DNA from: CAKZNE01 sp963976435
GTDB taxonomy: Bacteria > Bacteroidota > Bacteroidia > Flavobacteriales > Schleiferiaceae
NCBI GenBank assembly: GCA_963976435.1
Contig: CAXBKQ010000013.1
Location: 1 to 64,000, forward strand
Direction of reading: 5' to 3'
Length of the DNA: 64,000 bases
Below the pieces are notes generated by a model. It ran no database searches, was not told the DNA's origin, and saw nothing but the letters and a program-made list of their open reading frames with translations. This document shows, piece after piece, positions 16,383-24,724 of the stretch; the stretch's first letter is position 1; every line of letters starts with the position of its first letter. The translations under genes were made by a program, and so were the position numbers.

Positions 16383-17129
16383 TTGCGGTATTTTATACAA
16401 CTTTCCTATTTCGGCAAACCCTTTCATGGATGGCAAATCCAACCGAATGCCCTGAGCGTTCAGGAAAGATTGAATCATGTATTTTCTACACTTCTCAGTG
16501 AAAATATAAACATTGTAGGTGCTGGAAGGACTGATGCAGGGGTGCATGCCAAGGAAATGTGGGCTCATTTTGAAACCGAAAAGCAGCTTCCAGAAAACCT
16601 AATGGCAAGGGCCAATAGTTTTTTGCAAGAGCCTATTGCCATTTATAGAATATTCAAAGTTGAAGATCATCATCATACACGATTTGATGCTTTGAGTAGA
16701 GAATATGAATATCATATTAGCCTTAAAAAAGATCCTTTCCTTACAGATTTTGCATGGCATATTCGTAAAAAACCTGATCTAAGAAAAATGCAGGAAGCCG
16801 CAGATATGCTTTTTGAATTTATTGATTTCACTTCTTTTTCGAGAAGCAAAACTCAAACAAAAACCAATAATTGTAAAATTCTATTGGCAAAGTGGCAAGA
16901 AAAGGGTGATAAACTTATTTTTACCATTAAAGCAGATCGCTTTTTAAGAAATATGGTAAGGGCAATTGTTGGAACCTTAATTGAAATTGGTCATGGAAAA
17001 AAGGAAGCTATCGATTTTAGAAGAATAATTGCGGCAAAGGATAGGAGTGAAGCTGGAGAATCTGCTCCAGCACATGGTTTATATTTAACAAAAGTGGAAT
17101 ACCCACAAAATATTATTAATGGCAAATAA
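16383..17129 (+). CDS. truA: tRNA pseudouridine(38-40) synthase TruA
   Basis: A 248-residue cytoplasmic enzyme that makes pseudouridine at positions 38-40 of the tRNA anticodon arm. The catalytic Asp51 is in GAGRTDAGVHA. The start codon is TTG; the motif MRYFIQLSYFG aligns with the usual start of TruA. Length is typical. It overlaps the following ABC exporter gene by 11 bases. Confidence 0.96.
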   Translation: MRYFIQLSYFGKPFHGWQIQPNALSVQERLNHVFSTLLSENINIVGAGRTDAGVHAKEMWAHFETEKQLPENLMARANSFLQEPIAIYRIFKVEDHHHTRFDALSREYEYHISLKKDPFLTDFAWHIRKKPDLRKMQEAADMLFEFIDFTSFSRSKTQTKTNNCKILLAKWQEKGDKLIFTIKADRFLRNMVRAIVGTLIEIGHGKKEAIDFRRIIAAKDRSEAGESAPAHGLYLTKVEYPQNIINGK

Positions 17130-18999
17130 TTTAAGCGGAAATGCTTTCGATTTAAAGCAGCTTGGAAAAATCCTCAGGTTTATAAAACCTTATAGACTAA
17201 TTTTTTATACAGCTCTTTTTCTTACCGTTGTTTTATCAGCTTTAGGAACCGCCAGACCTTTGCTGATCCGATATGTGATAGACAATTTTGTATTGCAACC
17301 CGATGGTCAGCAATTGCTGAATTTCACCATTATTCTATGTGTACTGTTATTAATTGAGTCTATAGTTCAGTTTTTATTTATTTATGGCGCTAATTATCTA
17401 GGCCAAAATATTATCCGGGATTTGAGGGTGAGGTTGTACAAACATATTTTATCCTTTAAACTCAAATATTTTGATCAAACCCCTATTGGAACATTGGTTA
17501 CCAGGGCAGTATCCGATATTGAAACTATAGCCGATATTTTTGCGCAAGGAATTTTAACCATTATTGGAGACTTGCTAAAAATAGTGGTGATAGTAGGCGC
17601 CATGTTTTACTTTTTCGATTTTCGATTGGTCTTGGTATCTCTTGCTGTAGTTCCTGTTTTATTTTATGCTACCCGGCTTTTTCAAATAAAAATTAAGGGT
17701 TCTTTTCAGGATGTGAGAACCCAAGTTTCAGCTCTAAATGCCTTTGTTCAAGAGCATTTAACAGGTATGAATATTGTCCAAATTTTTAATCGGGAAGAAG
17801 AAGAACTGAGAAAGTTTACCGAAATAAACGAAAAGCATAAAAAAGCCAATATTCGTTCGATATGGTACTTTTCTATTTTTCTTCCTGTAATTGAAATAAT
17901 GAGTGCGATAAGCATTGGATTGGCCGTTTGGTATGGTGGACTGAAAGCAGCAACAGGATCCGTTAAAATTTCTTTGGAAACCATCATCTACAATTGGCAG
18001 GGCTGGGATATGGATCCTGAAATGACCATGATTAGCCTTGGTGAAATTACTGCGATAATTATTTTCATCAATATGCTCTTTAGGCCTTTAAGGCAGTTAG
18101 CGGATAGGTTTAATACTCTTCAAATGGGAATGGTAGCTAGTGAAAGGGTATTCAAAATTTTGGAAACCCAGGACCATATAGCAAATGATGGTAAATTAGA
18201 ATTGGATAATGTTAGAGGAGAAATTGAATTTAAGAATGTAAAGTTTGGATATAATGAAGATGAAATCATTTTAAAAGGCCTTTCATTTAAAGTGGAGCCC
18301 GGTAAAACCCTCGCCATAGTTGGCGCTACTGGTGCTGGAAAATCTACAGTAATAAATTTGTTGAGTCGTTTTTATGAAATTTGGGAAGGAGAAATTCTGG
18401 TAGATGGAAAAGATTTAAGGGATATTAGTTTGGAATCTTTGAGGAAAAATCTGGCAGTAGTTTTACAAGACGTTTTTTTATTTTCAGATTCTATTTATAA
18501 TAATATTACCCTGCAAAAGGATATCCCATTAGAAACGGTAAAAGAGGCTGCTAATTTTATAGGTATTCACGATTTTATAGAAAGTCTGGGCATGAATTCT
18601 ACAGATTCTCCCTCACCTTCAGTAGAAGGACAGGCTCTAGGATATATGTATAATGTGGGTGAAAGAGGTAATTCTATTTCTGTTGGTCAAAGACAGCTTT
18701 TAGCCTTTCTAAGGGCTTATGTTTCCAAGCCATCTGTGCTAATTTTGGATGAAGCAACAAGCTCTATAGATACTCAAAGTGAGTTGTTAATTCAAAGCGC
18801 CATTGAGAAAATCACCAAAAACCGAACATCTATTGTTATTGCCCATAGATTGGCAACCATAAAAAGTGCGGATAAAATATTGGTTATGGATAAAGGTAGA
18901 GTAGTGGAAAGTGGATCCCACCTTGAATTATTAGCCATGAACGGATATTATACAAGACTTTACGAAATGCAGTTTAAAGGTGAGGAGGAAGAGCTTTAA
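17119..18999 (+). CDS. ABC exporter (MsbA-type, fused TMD-NBD)
   Basis: A 626-residue inner-membrane half-transporter that works as a dimer. Six membrane segments lie within about 25-325, with an extra loop (YNWQGWDMDPEMT) near 290-305 that enlarges an extracytoplasmic turn. The NBD has Walker A (GATGAGKST), an ABC signature SVGQRQ and Walker B ILDEATSS, and a short insertion rich in Ser/Pro between Q-loop and signature. These features are common in Bacteroidota lipid or drug exporters. The substrate is unknown. It overlaps truA by 11 bases and the convergent diheme protein by four. Confidence 0.93.
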   Translation: MANNLSGNAFDLKQLGKILRFIKPYRLIFYTALFLTVVLSALGTARPLLIRYVIDNFVLQPDGQQLLNFTIILCVLLLIESIVQFLFIYGANYLGQNIIRDLRVRLYKHILSFKLKYFDQTPIGTLVTRAVSDIETIADIFAQGILTIIGDLLKIVVIVGAMFYFFDFRLVLVSLAVVPVLFYATRLFQIKIKGSFQDVRTQVSALNAFVQEHLTGMNIVQIFNREEEELRKFTEINEKHKKANIRSIWYFSIFLPVIEIMSAISIGLAVWYGGLKAATGSVKISLETIIYNWQGWDMDPEMTMISLGEITAIIIFINMLFRPLRQLADRFNTLQMGMVASERVFKILETQDHIANDGKLELDNVRGEIEFKNVKFGYNEDEIILKGLSFKVEPGKTLAIVGATGAGKSTVINLLSRFYEIWEGEILVDGKDLRDISLESLRKNLAVVLQDVFLFSDSIYNNITLQKDIPLETVKEAANFIGIHDFIESLGMNSTDSPSPSVEGQALGYMYNVGERGNSISVGQRQLLAFLRAYVSKPSVLILDEATSSIDTQSELLIQSAIEKITKNRTSIVIAHRLATIKSADKILVMDKGRVVESGSHLELLAMNGYYTRLYEMQFKGEEEEL

Positions 19000-20012
19000 T
19001 AAACTTCATTTCCAATAAATACGGAATCGCTGAGACTATTTAGAAATTTCAACAGCGCTTGCCTGTCTGAAATAGAGAGCTTAAATCCTTGAATTTTATC
19101 ACTTTGGTTAGGATGTTTCTTTCCACCTTTTGAATAGTGATCTATAATTTCCTCGAGATTGCTAAAACTTCCATCGTGCATATAAGGGCCTGTTAGTGCG
19201 ATATTCCTTAAACTTGGAACCTTAAATTTCCCTCTATCTTTATCATCCATGCTTATTCGCATTCTGCCTGGATCCTCATAAACTTCATAAATACCATTAT
19301 TTTGAAAGCTGAAATTGCTAAACATAAATCCAGAATGGCAACTATTGCATTTTAGGCTATCACTGGTAAAAAGCTGATAACCTCTAATTTCTTCAGGACT
19401 CAAAGCATCCTTATCTCCTTGATAGGCAAATTTGTCGAAGCGAGAATTGGAGCTTATCAAACTTCTTTCAAATGCTGCAATAGCACGAGTAGTGGTATAA
19501 ACACTAGGACTGTCCTTAAATACCTCCTTAAATAAATTAATATACTCTGGATTCTTTTTTAAACGGTCCACCGCTTTTACAATGGAAAAAGCCATTTCAT
19601 CAGGATCCTCAATAGGTCCCAACATTTGCGATTCGAGATTTGGGCTTCCTCCTTCGGCAAAAAAATAAGGGTGCCAAGCAAGATTGCTTAAAGAAGGAGC
19701 ATTCCTTTTCGCCAACTTTCCATCTACACCAGGACTAATCGGGTTTGGATCTGAATAGGCGAATTGGGGTCTATGGCAATTGCCGCAAGAAATGCTAGAG
19801 TCTAAACTTAAAACGGGGTCGAAAAAAAGCTTTTTACCTAAATCTATTTTCGATTGGCTCATAGGATTGTCTTCCCTCAAATATGGTTTTGAAAAGCCTG
19901 GGGGAATCTCAAAAACATATTCACTTTTTTGTGCTTTCTCAATTTTTTCATTTACACATGAGAAAACCAAGAATAATCCACATACAAGTAAAAGAGGGGA
20001 TTTATAAGACAT
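18996..20012 (-). CDS. Diheme cytochrome c peroxidase / MauG-MbnH-like lipoprotein
   Basis: A 338-residue periplasmic diheme protein. A lipobox-like FSC at Cys19 suggests a lipoprotein. Two heme-c motifs are visible: CGNCH at 76-80 and CNSCH at 222-226. The layout matches the MauG/cytochrome-c-peroxidase family. Its neighbour is an MbnP-like lipoprotein; in characterised MbnP-MbnH pairs the diheme MbnH oxidises a Trp of MbnP to kynurenine to create a copper site. That role is inferred here from the neighbourhood; a plain hydrogen peroxide reductase is the alternative. It has a possible promoter of its own at 20018-20025, since a terminator lies between it and the MbnP gene. Confidence 0.88.
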   Translation of the reverse strand: MSYKSPLLLVCGLFLVFSCVNEKIEKAQKSEYVFEIPPGFSKPYLREDNPMSQSKIDLGKKLFFDPVLSLDSSISCGNCHRPQFAYSDPNPISPGVDGKLAKRNAPSLSNLAWHPYFFAEGGSPNLESQMLGPIEDPDEMAFSIVKAVDRLKKNPEYINLFKEVFKDSPSVYTTTRAIAAFERSLISSNSRFDKFAYQGDKDALSPEEIRGYQLFTSDSLKCNSCHSGFMFSNFSFQNNGIYEVYEDPGRMRISMDDKDRGKFKVPSLRNIALTGPYMHDGSFSNLEEIIDHYSKGGKKHPNQSDKIQGFKLSISDRQALLKFLNSLSDSVFIGNEVY

Positions 20013-20017
20013 AAGCT

Positions 20018-20025
20018 CAAAATTA
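20018..20025 (-). promoter_or_regulatory. Candidate -7 box for the diheme protein gene
   Basis: On the minus strand TAATTTTG matches TAnnTTTG. It is only five bases before the ATG, which would give a nearly leaderless transcript, so the assignment is weak. Confidence 0.3.
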
Positions 20026-20035
20026 GTATTTACAA

Positions 20036-20078
20036 AATATTAAGGCACCCAGTATATTTGGCTAGGTGCCTCTATTTT
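20036..20078 (-). terminator. Terminator between MbnP-like and diheme genes
   Basis: AGGCACC (20043-20049) pairs with GGTGCCT (20065-20071) around a 15-base loop; the minus-strand flank is A/T-rich. It lies just after the MbnP-like stop, separating it from the diheme gene. Confidence 0.65.
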
Positions 20079-20086
20079 AATACTAA

Positions 20087-20836
20087 TTAATTTAGGCTAA
20101 AGGCTAAAGCCGCATTGGTCTTTAGCTTGCTCACCACTCCAATTGGTCCCATATGGCCTTGAAGCTCTAGGTTAAGATCAATTCCGTTAAAAAACTGAGC
20201 ATAGTCAACCTCCAAATTAATATCTAACTTCTCTCCAGCGGCAACATCACTATGAACCATTTTTTGAAGATTTAGGATATTTTGGTTGGTACCAATATGA
20301 TACTCAAAAACATCGTCATAGGTTCCATCGGCATCTCTATCAATTTGCCCTTCAAGTTTAAAGAAAATATAACCTGCATTCCAGCTCCACCACATATTGT
20401 TTAATTGAGCGGAAAGTGGGTGACCATCAGCAAAATCAATGGGTTGGAATCCAACATTGGTAGCTGAATCTACGCCAATATTGGTCATAACCATATGGTA
20501 ATGCTTGGCCTCCATTTCGCCGATTTCCATATCCTTAATTGATGGAGTTGCTAAAATGTAAGAATCAGAAAAGGCTGTAACATTTTGCTCATCATCCATT
20601 AGCCTAAAATTTCCAATATAAAATTGAGCAGTAGAAAATTTTACAACTTCGCCTCCAGAGAGACTGAAATCTTGGTCTAGGCTAAAAGCATCCGTGTTAA
20701 ATTTATGATTTATGTTTAAGTGCAGGCTGGCTTTTTCTTCTGTAACTGGGTTTAGCACTGGGTCTGGATCATCCTCACATGCCATTGCACTTGTAATGAT
20801 TAGGGCTCCTAAAAAGCCAAATTTTAATAGTTTCAT
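20087..20836 (-). CDS. MbnP-like copper-binding lipoprotein
   Basis: Starting from the ATG at 20836 (28 codons after the first possible start at 20917) gives a lipoprotein signal with SAMAC at Cys20 and a 249-residue protein. The family features of MbnP are visible: His44 in LHLNINHKF, HPLSA at 139-143, a Trp-rich MWWSWNAGYIFFKLEG block at 148-163 (Trp149, Trp150, Trp152), and EYHIGTNQN at 179-187. In methanobactin operons MbnP binds copper after MbnH converts a Trp to kynurenine; here there is no methanobactin gene, as in most Bacteroidota copies. It follows a Cys-rich membrane protein gene by 55 bases. Confidence 0.85.
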   Translation of the reverse strand: MKLLKFGFLGALIITSAMACEDDPDPVLNPVTEEKASLHLNINHKFNTDAFSLDQDFSLSGGEVVKFSTAQFYIGNFRLMDDEQNVTAFSDSYILATPSIKDMEIGEMEAKHYHMVMTNIGVDSATNVGFQPIDFADGHPLSAQLNNMWWSWNAGYIFFKLEGQIDRDADGTYDDVFEYHIGTNQNILNLQKMVHSDVAAGEKLDINLEVDYAQFFNGIDLNLELQGHMGPIGVVSKLKTNAALAFSLN

Positions 20837-20891
20837 TTTTATTGATTTAAGCTTTACTAATTGTTTGATATTCTTGTTCGATTTTGGGAGA

Positions 20892-21278
20892 TCATACAAG
20901 TAAATCAGGTGGATCAAGGGTAGATCCAGCTAAAATCAATTTATAGAAATTGTAAATTTTTGAAAAACTAGACTTTTTTGTTGGAGTTTCAGCCTCACCT
21001 AAATAGGATCTATGATCATTAAAACCTATTAGTAATGGTATCTCTTGGTTTTGTAGCAGGGATTTTTCCTTTTCATGACTTTGCGTTTCTTCTATCATTT
21101 TGGCCAAAACACAAGTTCCTGCGCATTTTAATTCTGGCTTTTCCCGATTTTCACAAAGTTCATTTTGAATATAATCCAAATTTGAAAAATACCGGCTAAG
21201 ATTGCCCATGGAGAGCAAAATTGGACTCAGGTATAAGGCCAGAACCACTAGGGGCGGTATTTTAACAAGATTCTTCAT
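20892..21278 (-). CDS. Small Cys-rich membrane protein, likely metal-linked
   Basis: A 128-residue protein from the ATG at 21278 (chosen because an in-frame ATG six codons earlier has no signal advantage). One N-terminal hydrophobic segment (about 5-24) is followed by a Cys-rich stretch: Cys42 (LCENREKP), then Cys52 and Cys56 (KCAGTCVLAK). It ends in ...DPPDLLV. The pattern matches a Bacteroidota small-protein group that often accompanies copper and TonB genes, with spacing Cx9CxxxC and a Pro-Pro end. I infer a metal-handling role from this and from its MbnP-like neighbour, but no function is established. Confidence 0.7.
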   Translation of the reverse strand: MKNLVKIPPLVVLALYLSPILLSMGNLSRYFSNLDYIQNELCENREKPELKCAGTCVLAKMIEETQSHEKEKSLLQNQEIPLLIGFNDHRSYLGEAETPTKKSSFSKIYNFYKLILAGSTLDPPDLLV

Positions 21279-21293
21279 AGGATGATAGTAGAG

Positions 21294-21301
21294 CAAAAAT
21301 A
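21294..21301 (-). promoter_or_regulatory. Candidate -7 box for the Cys-rich/MbnP operon
   Basis: Minus-strand TATTTTTG matches TAnnTTTG, 15 bases before the ATG at 21278. Confidence 0.4.
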
Positions 21302-21369
21302 AACTTGAATAAATTAAGTTTTGTTATCTAGGTTACATAATTGCCAGTCAATTAGTTTTCGATCATGCA

Positions 21370-21401
21370 AAAAAAAAGGATACTCATGAGCATCCTTTTT
21401 T
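21370..21401. terminator. Terminator after the SPFH gene
   Basis: Stem AAGGAT-a-CTC / GAG-c-ATCCTT with A- and T-runs on both sides. It lies just beyond the SPFH gene stop on the minus strand. Confidence 0.82.
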
Positions 21402-21418
21402 ATGATTAAAAAATATTT

Positions 21419-22348
21419 CTAATCCACATTATTCTCCTCATCGGTTTCTTTTTCCATTTCACCAATTTTATTGGCGGCAATAAAGGAAGTTGTCATTTGT
21501 GTAAGCATATCACTGGCCGCGGAGGGGTTGTTCGGTAATAAAATTAAATTACTCTTGGTATTTTCACTAATGGCCTGAAGAGTATCATAATGCTGGGTAA
21601 TAACGATTAAGGCGGAGGCTTCTTGAGAGTTTATTCCAACAGCATTTAAAACTTCTACAGATTCTTCTAAACCTTTGGCGATTTCTCTTCTTTGATCGGC
21701 AATTCCTCGTCCTTGTAGTCTTTTACTTTCCGCTTCAGCAGTAGCTTTGGCAACAATTCTAATTCTTTCGGCCTCCCCGTCGTATTCTGCAGCGGTTTTT
21801 TCTCTTTCTGCAGCATTGATTCTATTCATGGCTTCTTTAACCTGCTGTGCTGGGTCAATATCCGTAACCAATGCTTTTATAATGTCATAACCATAAGTAT
21901 TCATGGCATCTTGTAATTCCCGTTTTATAGCTATAGCGATATCATCCTTTTTCTCAAAAACGTAGTCCAATTTTAATTTTGGAACTTCGGCTCTTACCAC
22001 ATCAAAAACATAGGAGGTGATCTGGTCGTGGGGATTTTCCAATTTGTAGAAGGCCTCATAAATTTTATCCATTAAAATTACAAATTGCACAGACACCTTA
22101 ATTTTTACGAATACATCATCTTTGGTTTTGGTTTCTACTAATACATCTAGCTGCTGGATTCTTAGGTTTACCCTTCCAGAAATTCTATCTACAATAGGAA
22201 TCAAAAATTGAAATCCAGATTGCCTTACTGCTTTAAATTTACCCAATCGTTCCACAATCGCGGCGGTTTGTTGTTTTACAATAAAAACCCCAAAAATTAT
22301 TAGGAAAAGTAGAACTCCAACTATTACATATCCATATACAGGTATCAT
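21419..22348 (-). CDS. SPFH/Band 7 (stomatin-like) membrane protein
   Basis: A 309-residue membrane protein. An N-terminal membrane segment (about 3-25; VIVGVLLFLIIFGVFIV) is followed by a Band 7 domain (about 25-190), then a coiled-coil-rich region with Ala/Glu-rich repeats (EAERIRIVAKATAEAESK) near 205-225. This is the QmcA/HflK-like layout of SPFH proteins that form large membrane-bound rings and often affect protease function or membrane microdomains. It has no NfeD partner in the neighbourhood. It is probably transcribed on its own, with a terminator just after. Confidence 0.92.
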   Translation of the reverse strand: MIPVYGYVIVGVLLFLIIFGVFIVKQQTAAIVERLGKFKAVRQSGFQFLIPIVDRISGRVNLRIQQLDVLVETKTKDDVFVKIKVSVQFVILMDKIYEAFYKLENPHDQITSYVFDVVRAEVPKLKLDYVFEKKDDIAIAIKRELQDAMNTYGYDIIKALVTDIDPAQQVKEAMNRINAAEREKTAAEYDGEAERIRIVAKATAEAESKRLQGRGIADQRREIAKGLEESVEVLNAVGINSQEASALIVITQHYDTLQAISENTKSNLILLPNNPSAASDMLTQMTTSFIAANKIGEMEKETDEENNVD

Positions 22349-22435
22349 TCTTTATCTGATTTTAGTTTAAGAGCAAAAGATATAACAGAATTCTATAGGA
22401 AGACCAAAAAATACTTTAAAATTTAGAATTGATTT

Positions 22436-23134
22436 TCAGTCCTTTTCACGGCCTTGTAAAATCTCATTTACCCTTGATGGAGGCATATAAATCTTTTTTA
22501 TTTTATCCAGATAGGCCTTAGGTAATAGGGTTTGATTTAATACAAATTCTTTCCATGCCATATTTTCTTTGCCTAAACCATGGCCAATGGCAATAAGATC
22601 TACTCTTTCCTCTGTATTAATAACATATTTTTCAGAAAACACATAACACAATCCAAGCAGCATTATTTCAATATTATCCATGGCTTCATAGTCTACAATA
22701 TGGGCTATTTCATGTCCAAACCAGCCCATCAATGCGTCATTAGGTAAAAGATGTGTAGGAATAATAGAATCTCCAATCATCAAAGAACTCATTAATTGAA
22801 TTTTGTAGGTCCTATATTTTCGCTTCTTAAGCATGGAAAATGTATGTGGCTTTGCCTGCATGAATGAATTGTGAATATTATTATCAATTACAAAATCAAT
22901 TGGCACTGTGTCTAGTTCAGGATAGTGTTTTAGAGTATTGAGCACTACAGGAAGCAATTCGGTAGGAATGCGTTTCTGAAGGGTATCAGTATATATTTGA
23001 AAATATTTATTGGCATCTTGTCCCTTTGCCAGGGAAATGGATAATAAAAGAAAACATAAAGACCATTTTAAGGCTTTTAGAGTTTTGCCAGGATATATAT
23101 GGCCGAAAAATGAAAAGCCATTAGAAGTGTACAT
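22436..23134 (-). CDS. Exported HEXXH protein, putative zinc metallopeptidase-like
   Basis: A 232-residue protein with an N-terminal hydrophobic stretch (about 22-37) that looks like a signal peptide preceded by an unusually long leader. It contains HEIAH at 141-145 in FGHEIAHIVDYE, the zinc-peptidase signature, and a later EERVDLIAIGHG (about 175-186) that could supply a third ligand, as in gluzincins. I do not recognise the family. It follows the GNAT gene with a three-base gap, so it probably belongs to that operon. Confidence 0.75.
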   Translation of the reverse strand: MYTSNGFSFFGHIYPGKTLKALKWSLCFLLLSISLAKGQDANKYFQIYTDTLQKRIPTELLPVVLNTLKHYPELDTVPIDFVIDNNIHNSFMQAKPHTFSMLKKRKYRTYKIQLMSSLMIGDSIIPTHLLPNDALMGWFGHEIAHIVDYEAMDNIEIMLLGLCYVFSEKYVINTEERVDLIAIGHGLGKENMAWKEFVLNQTLLPKAYLDKIKKIYMPPSRVNEILQGREKD

Positions 23135-23137
23135 TGC

Positions 23138-23617
23138 CTATTTGATTTCCTTATTCATAACAAAAGTAACTTTATCAAAACCCTGCTGTGTCCAAAATTG
23201 TATTCCACTTTGATTTTTAACAGAAACTTGCAGTTGAATATGATCGACCTTTTTTTCAAGTAACCAGTTTTCAGCTTTTCTGTATAATTCCCTGCCTATT
23301 CCTTGTCCTCTAAATGGCTTTGAAATTACCGTTTCTGCAATATATCCTTTTTTATAGAGCTTAAAAATTTCGGAGCCAATTTGGTAAAAGCAGACTATAA
23401 AACCCAAAATCCCTATTTTATTTTCAGCTAAGAAAATCTGGGTATTCTCATTCTCCAATTTTTTTAGAAGTATTTCCTTAATACCCGATGGTTCTTGATG
23501 GTTTACCTGAAATAGTGTTGAATCATTTTCATGATGCACCATAAGCTCCAGCCAAAGTTTAGCTAAAAAATCAAGATCTTGTTCCCTGGCCTCTCTGAGA
23601 ATTAATTCTTTATTCAT
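23138..23617 (-). CDS. GNAT family N-acetyltransferase
   Basis: A 159-residue acetyltransferase. The acetyl-CoA-binding loop FRGQGIGRELY near 103-113 and the final alpha/beta motif NQSGIQFWTQQGF near 136-148 mark the GNAT fold. Substrate unknown. It overlaps the upstream uracil-DNA-glycosylase-family gene by eight bases and is three bases before the HEXXH gene. Confidence 0.92.
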   Translation of the reverse strand: MNKELILREAREQDLDFLAKLWLELMVHHENDSTLFQVNHQEPSGIKEILLKKLENENTQIFLAENKIGILGFIVCFYQIGSEIFKLYKKGYIAETVISKPFRGQGIGRELYRKAENWLLEKKVDHIQLQVSVKNQSGIQFWTQQGFDKVTFVMNKEIK

Positions 23618-24185
23618 TAAGTATTTGTTTACATCTTTTTTTTAAATAATCTAGTACATCCTCCTCAAACCACGGATTTTTTTGCAACCAAAATCGGTTT
23701 CTAGGTGATGGATGTGGCAATGGTAAATATTTTGGGAGATAGGAGTGGAAATTTCTTACCGTCTCCGTAAGGTTGGATTTATACTCTGAGCCCAAATAGT
23801 ACTTTTGCGCATATTGACCGATGAGCAATGTTAGTTCTACTTCGGAGCAAACATCCCATATTTTTTGATGCCAAAGTTCTGCACAGTCCTTTCTTGGTGG
23901 AAGGTCTCCAGATTTCCCCTTGCCCGGATAACAAAATCCCATAGGCATTATCCCAAAATTATCCTGGTTATAAAAGCTGCTTTCATCAAGCCCTAACCAT
24001 TTTCGCAATTGTTTCCCACTAGCATCGTCCCAAGGGATTCCAGACTTGTGAACTTTTGTTCCCGGTGCCTGACCGATAATCATAATCTTTGAATGTTTGG
24101 AAAAGCTGACCACCGGTCTTGGTCCTAATTCCAAGTGGGGAACACAAAAAGTACAGGCCTCAATTTGATGAATAAGATTTACCAT
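23610..24185 (-). CDS. Uracil-DNA glycosylase superfamily protein
   Basis: A 191-residue protein. The UDG superfamily motifs can be seen: GQAPGTKVH near 37-45 (motif 1) and HPSPRNRF near 158-165 (motif 2). It lacks the four cysteines of iron-sulfur family-4 enzymes, although Cys9 and Cys12... at the start (CTFC-like spacing) resembles a partial cluster. Base-excision repair is the likely role. It overlaps the GNAT gene by eight bases. Confidence 0.86.
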   Translation of the reverse strand: MVNLIHQIEACTFCVPHLELGPRPVVSFSKHSKIMIIGQAPGTKVHKSGIPWDDASGKQLRKWLGLDESSFYNQDNFGIMPMGFCYPGKGKSGDLPPRKDCAELWHQKIWDVCSEVELTLLIGQYAQKYYLGSEYKSNLTETVRNFHSYLPKYLPLPHPSPRNRFWLQKNPWFEEDVLDYLKKRCKQILNE

Positions 24186-24229
24186 CCAAATATTAATTTG
24201 CTGGAAGGAATATAGATAATCGAAGGGAT

Positions 24230-24724
24230 TTATTTAATATCCTTCTTTATTTCTTCTGTGATTTCATAAACGGCAGGACAAACCTCCACATTTTTACGAG
24301 TAAGTTCTAGGATTTGGTGCATTTTGAACCTATCAGTATGAGGGTATTCCCGGCAAGCTTTAGGTCTTATATCATAAATGCTGCAAAAATTTCCTTCTTC
24401 TAGAAAGTGACAAGGGGTTTTTTGTAATACTAGATCATCATCTTCATCTTCTCTGAGATACTTTTCTATAAATTCACTAGACTTTAGACCTAGGTATTTA
24501 GAGATTCTGGAAATATCGGAGTGGGTAAATAAGGGACCTGTGGTTTTACAACAATTAGCACAGCTAAGGCAATCTATTTTGGAGAAAGTTTTGTCGTGAA
24601 GGTGATGAAACTTTTCATCTAAAACTTTAGGTTTTAGGCCTTTTAATCGATGGTAGAAGCGTTTGTTTTCCTTTCTTTTGGCTTTGGAAAGCTCTCGGTA
24701 TTTCTCAAGATCAATTTTGATCAT
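24230..24724 (-). CDS. YkgJ-family zinc/iron cysteine-cluster protein
   Basis: A 164-residue protein. The cysteine motif CLSCANCCKTTGP (about 54-66), a CHFLEEGNFCSIYDIRPKAC region and REYP match the CxxCxxCC YkgJ family (PF03692), thought to bind iron-sulfur or zinc; no function is established. It overlaps the preceding sugar transferase gene by four bases, so they are co-transcribed. Confidence 0.93.
   Translation of the reverse strand: MIKIDLEKYRELSKAKRKENKRFYHRLKGLKPKVLDEKFHHLHDKTFSKIDCLSCANCCKTTGPLFTHSDISRISKYLGLKSSEFIEKYLREDEDDDLVLQKTPCHFLEEGNFCSIYDIRPKACREYPHTDRFKMHQILELTRKNVEVCPAVYEITEEIKKDIK

Noticed and set aside
20837..20917. Longer start for the MbnP-like protein
   Set aside because: The extra 27 residues hide the lipoprotein signal; ATG 20836 places the lipobox correctly.
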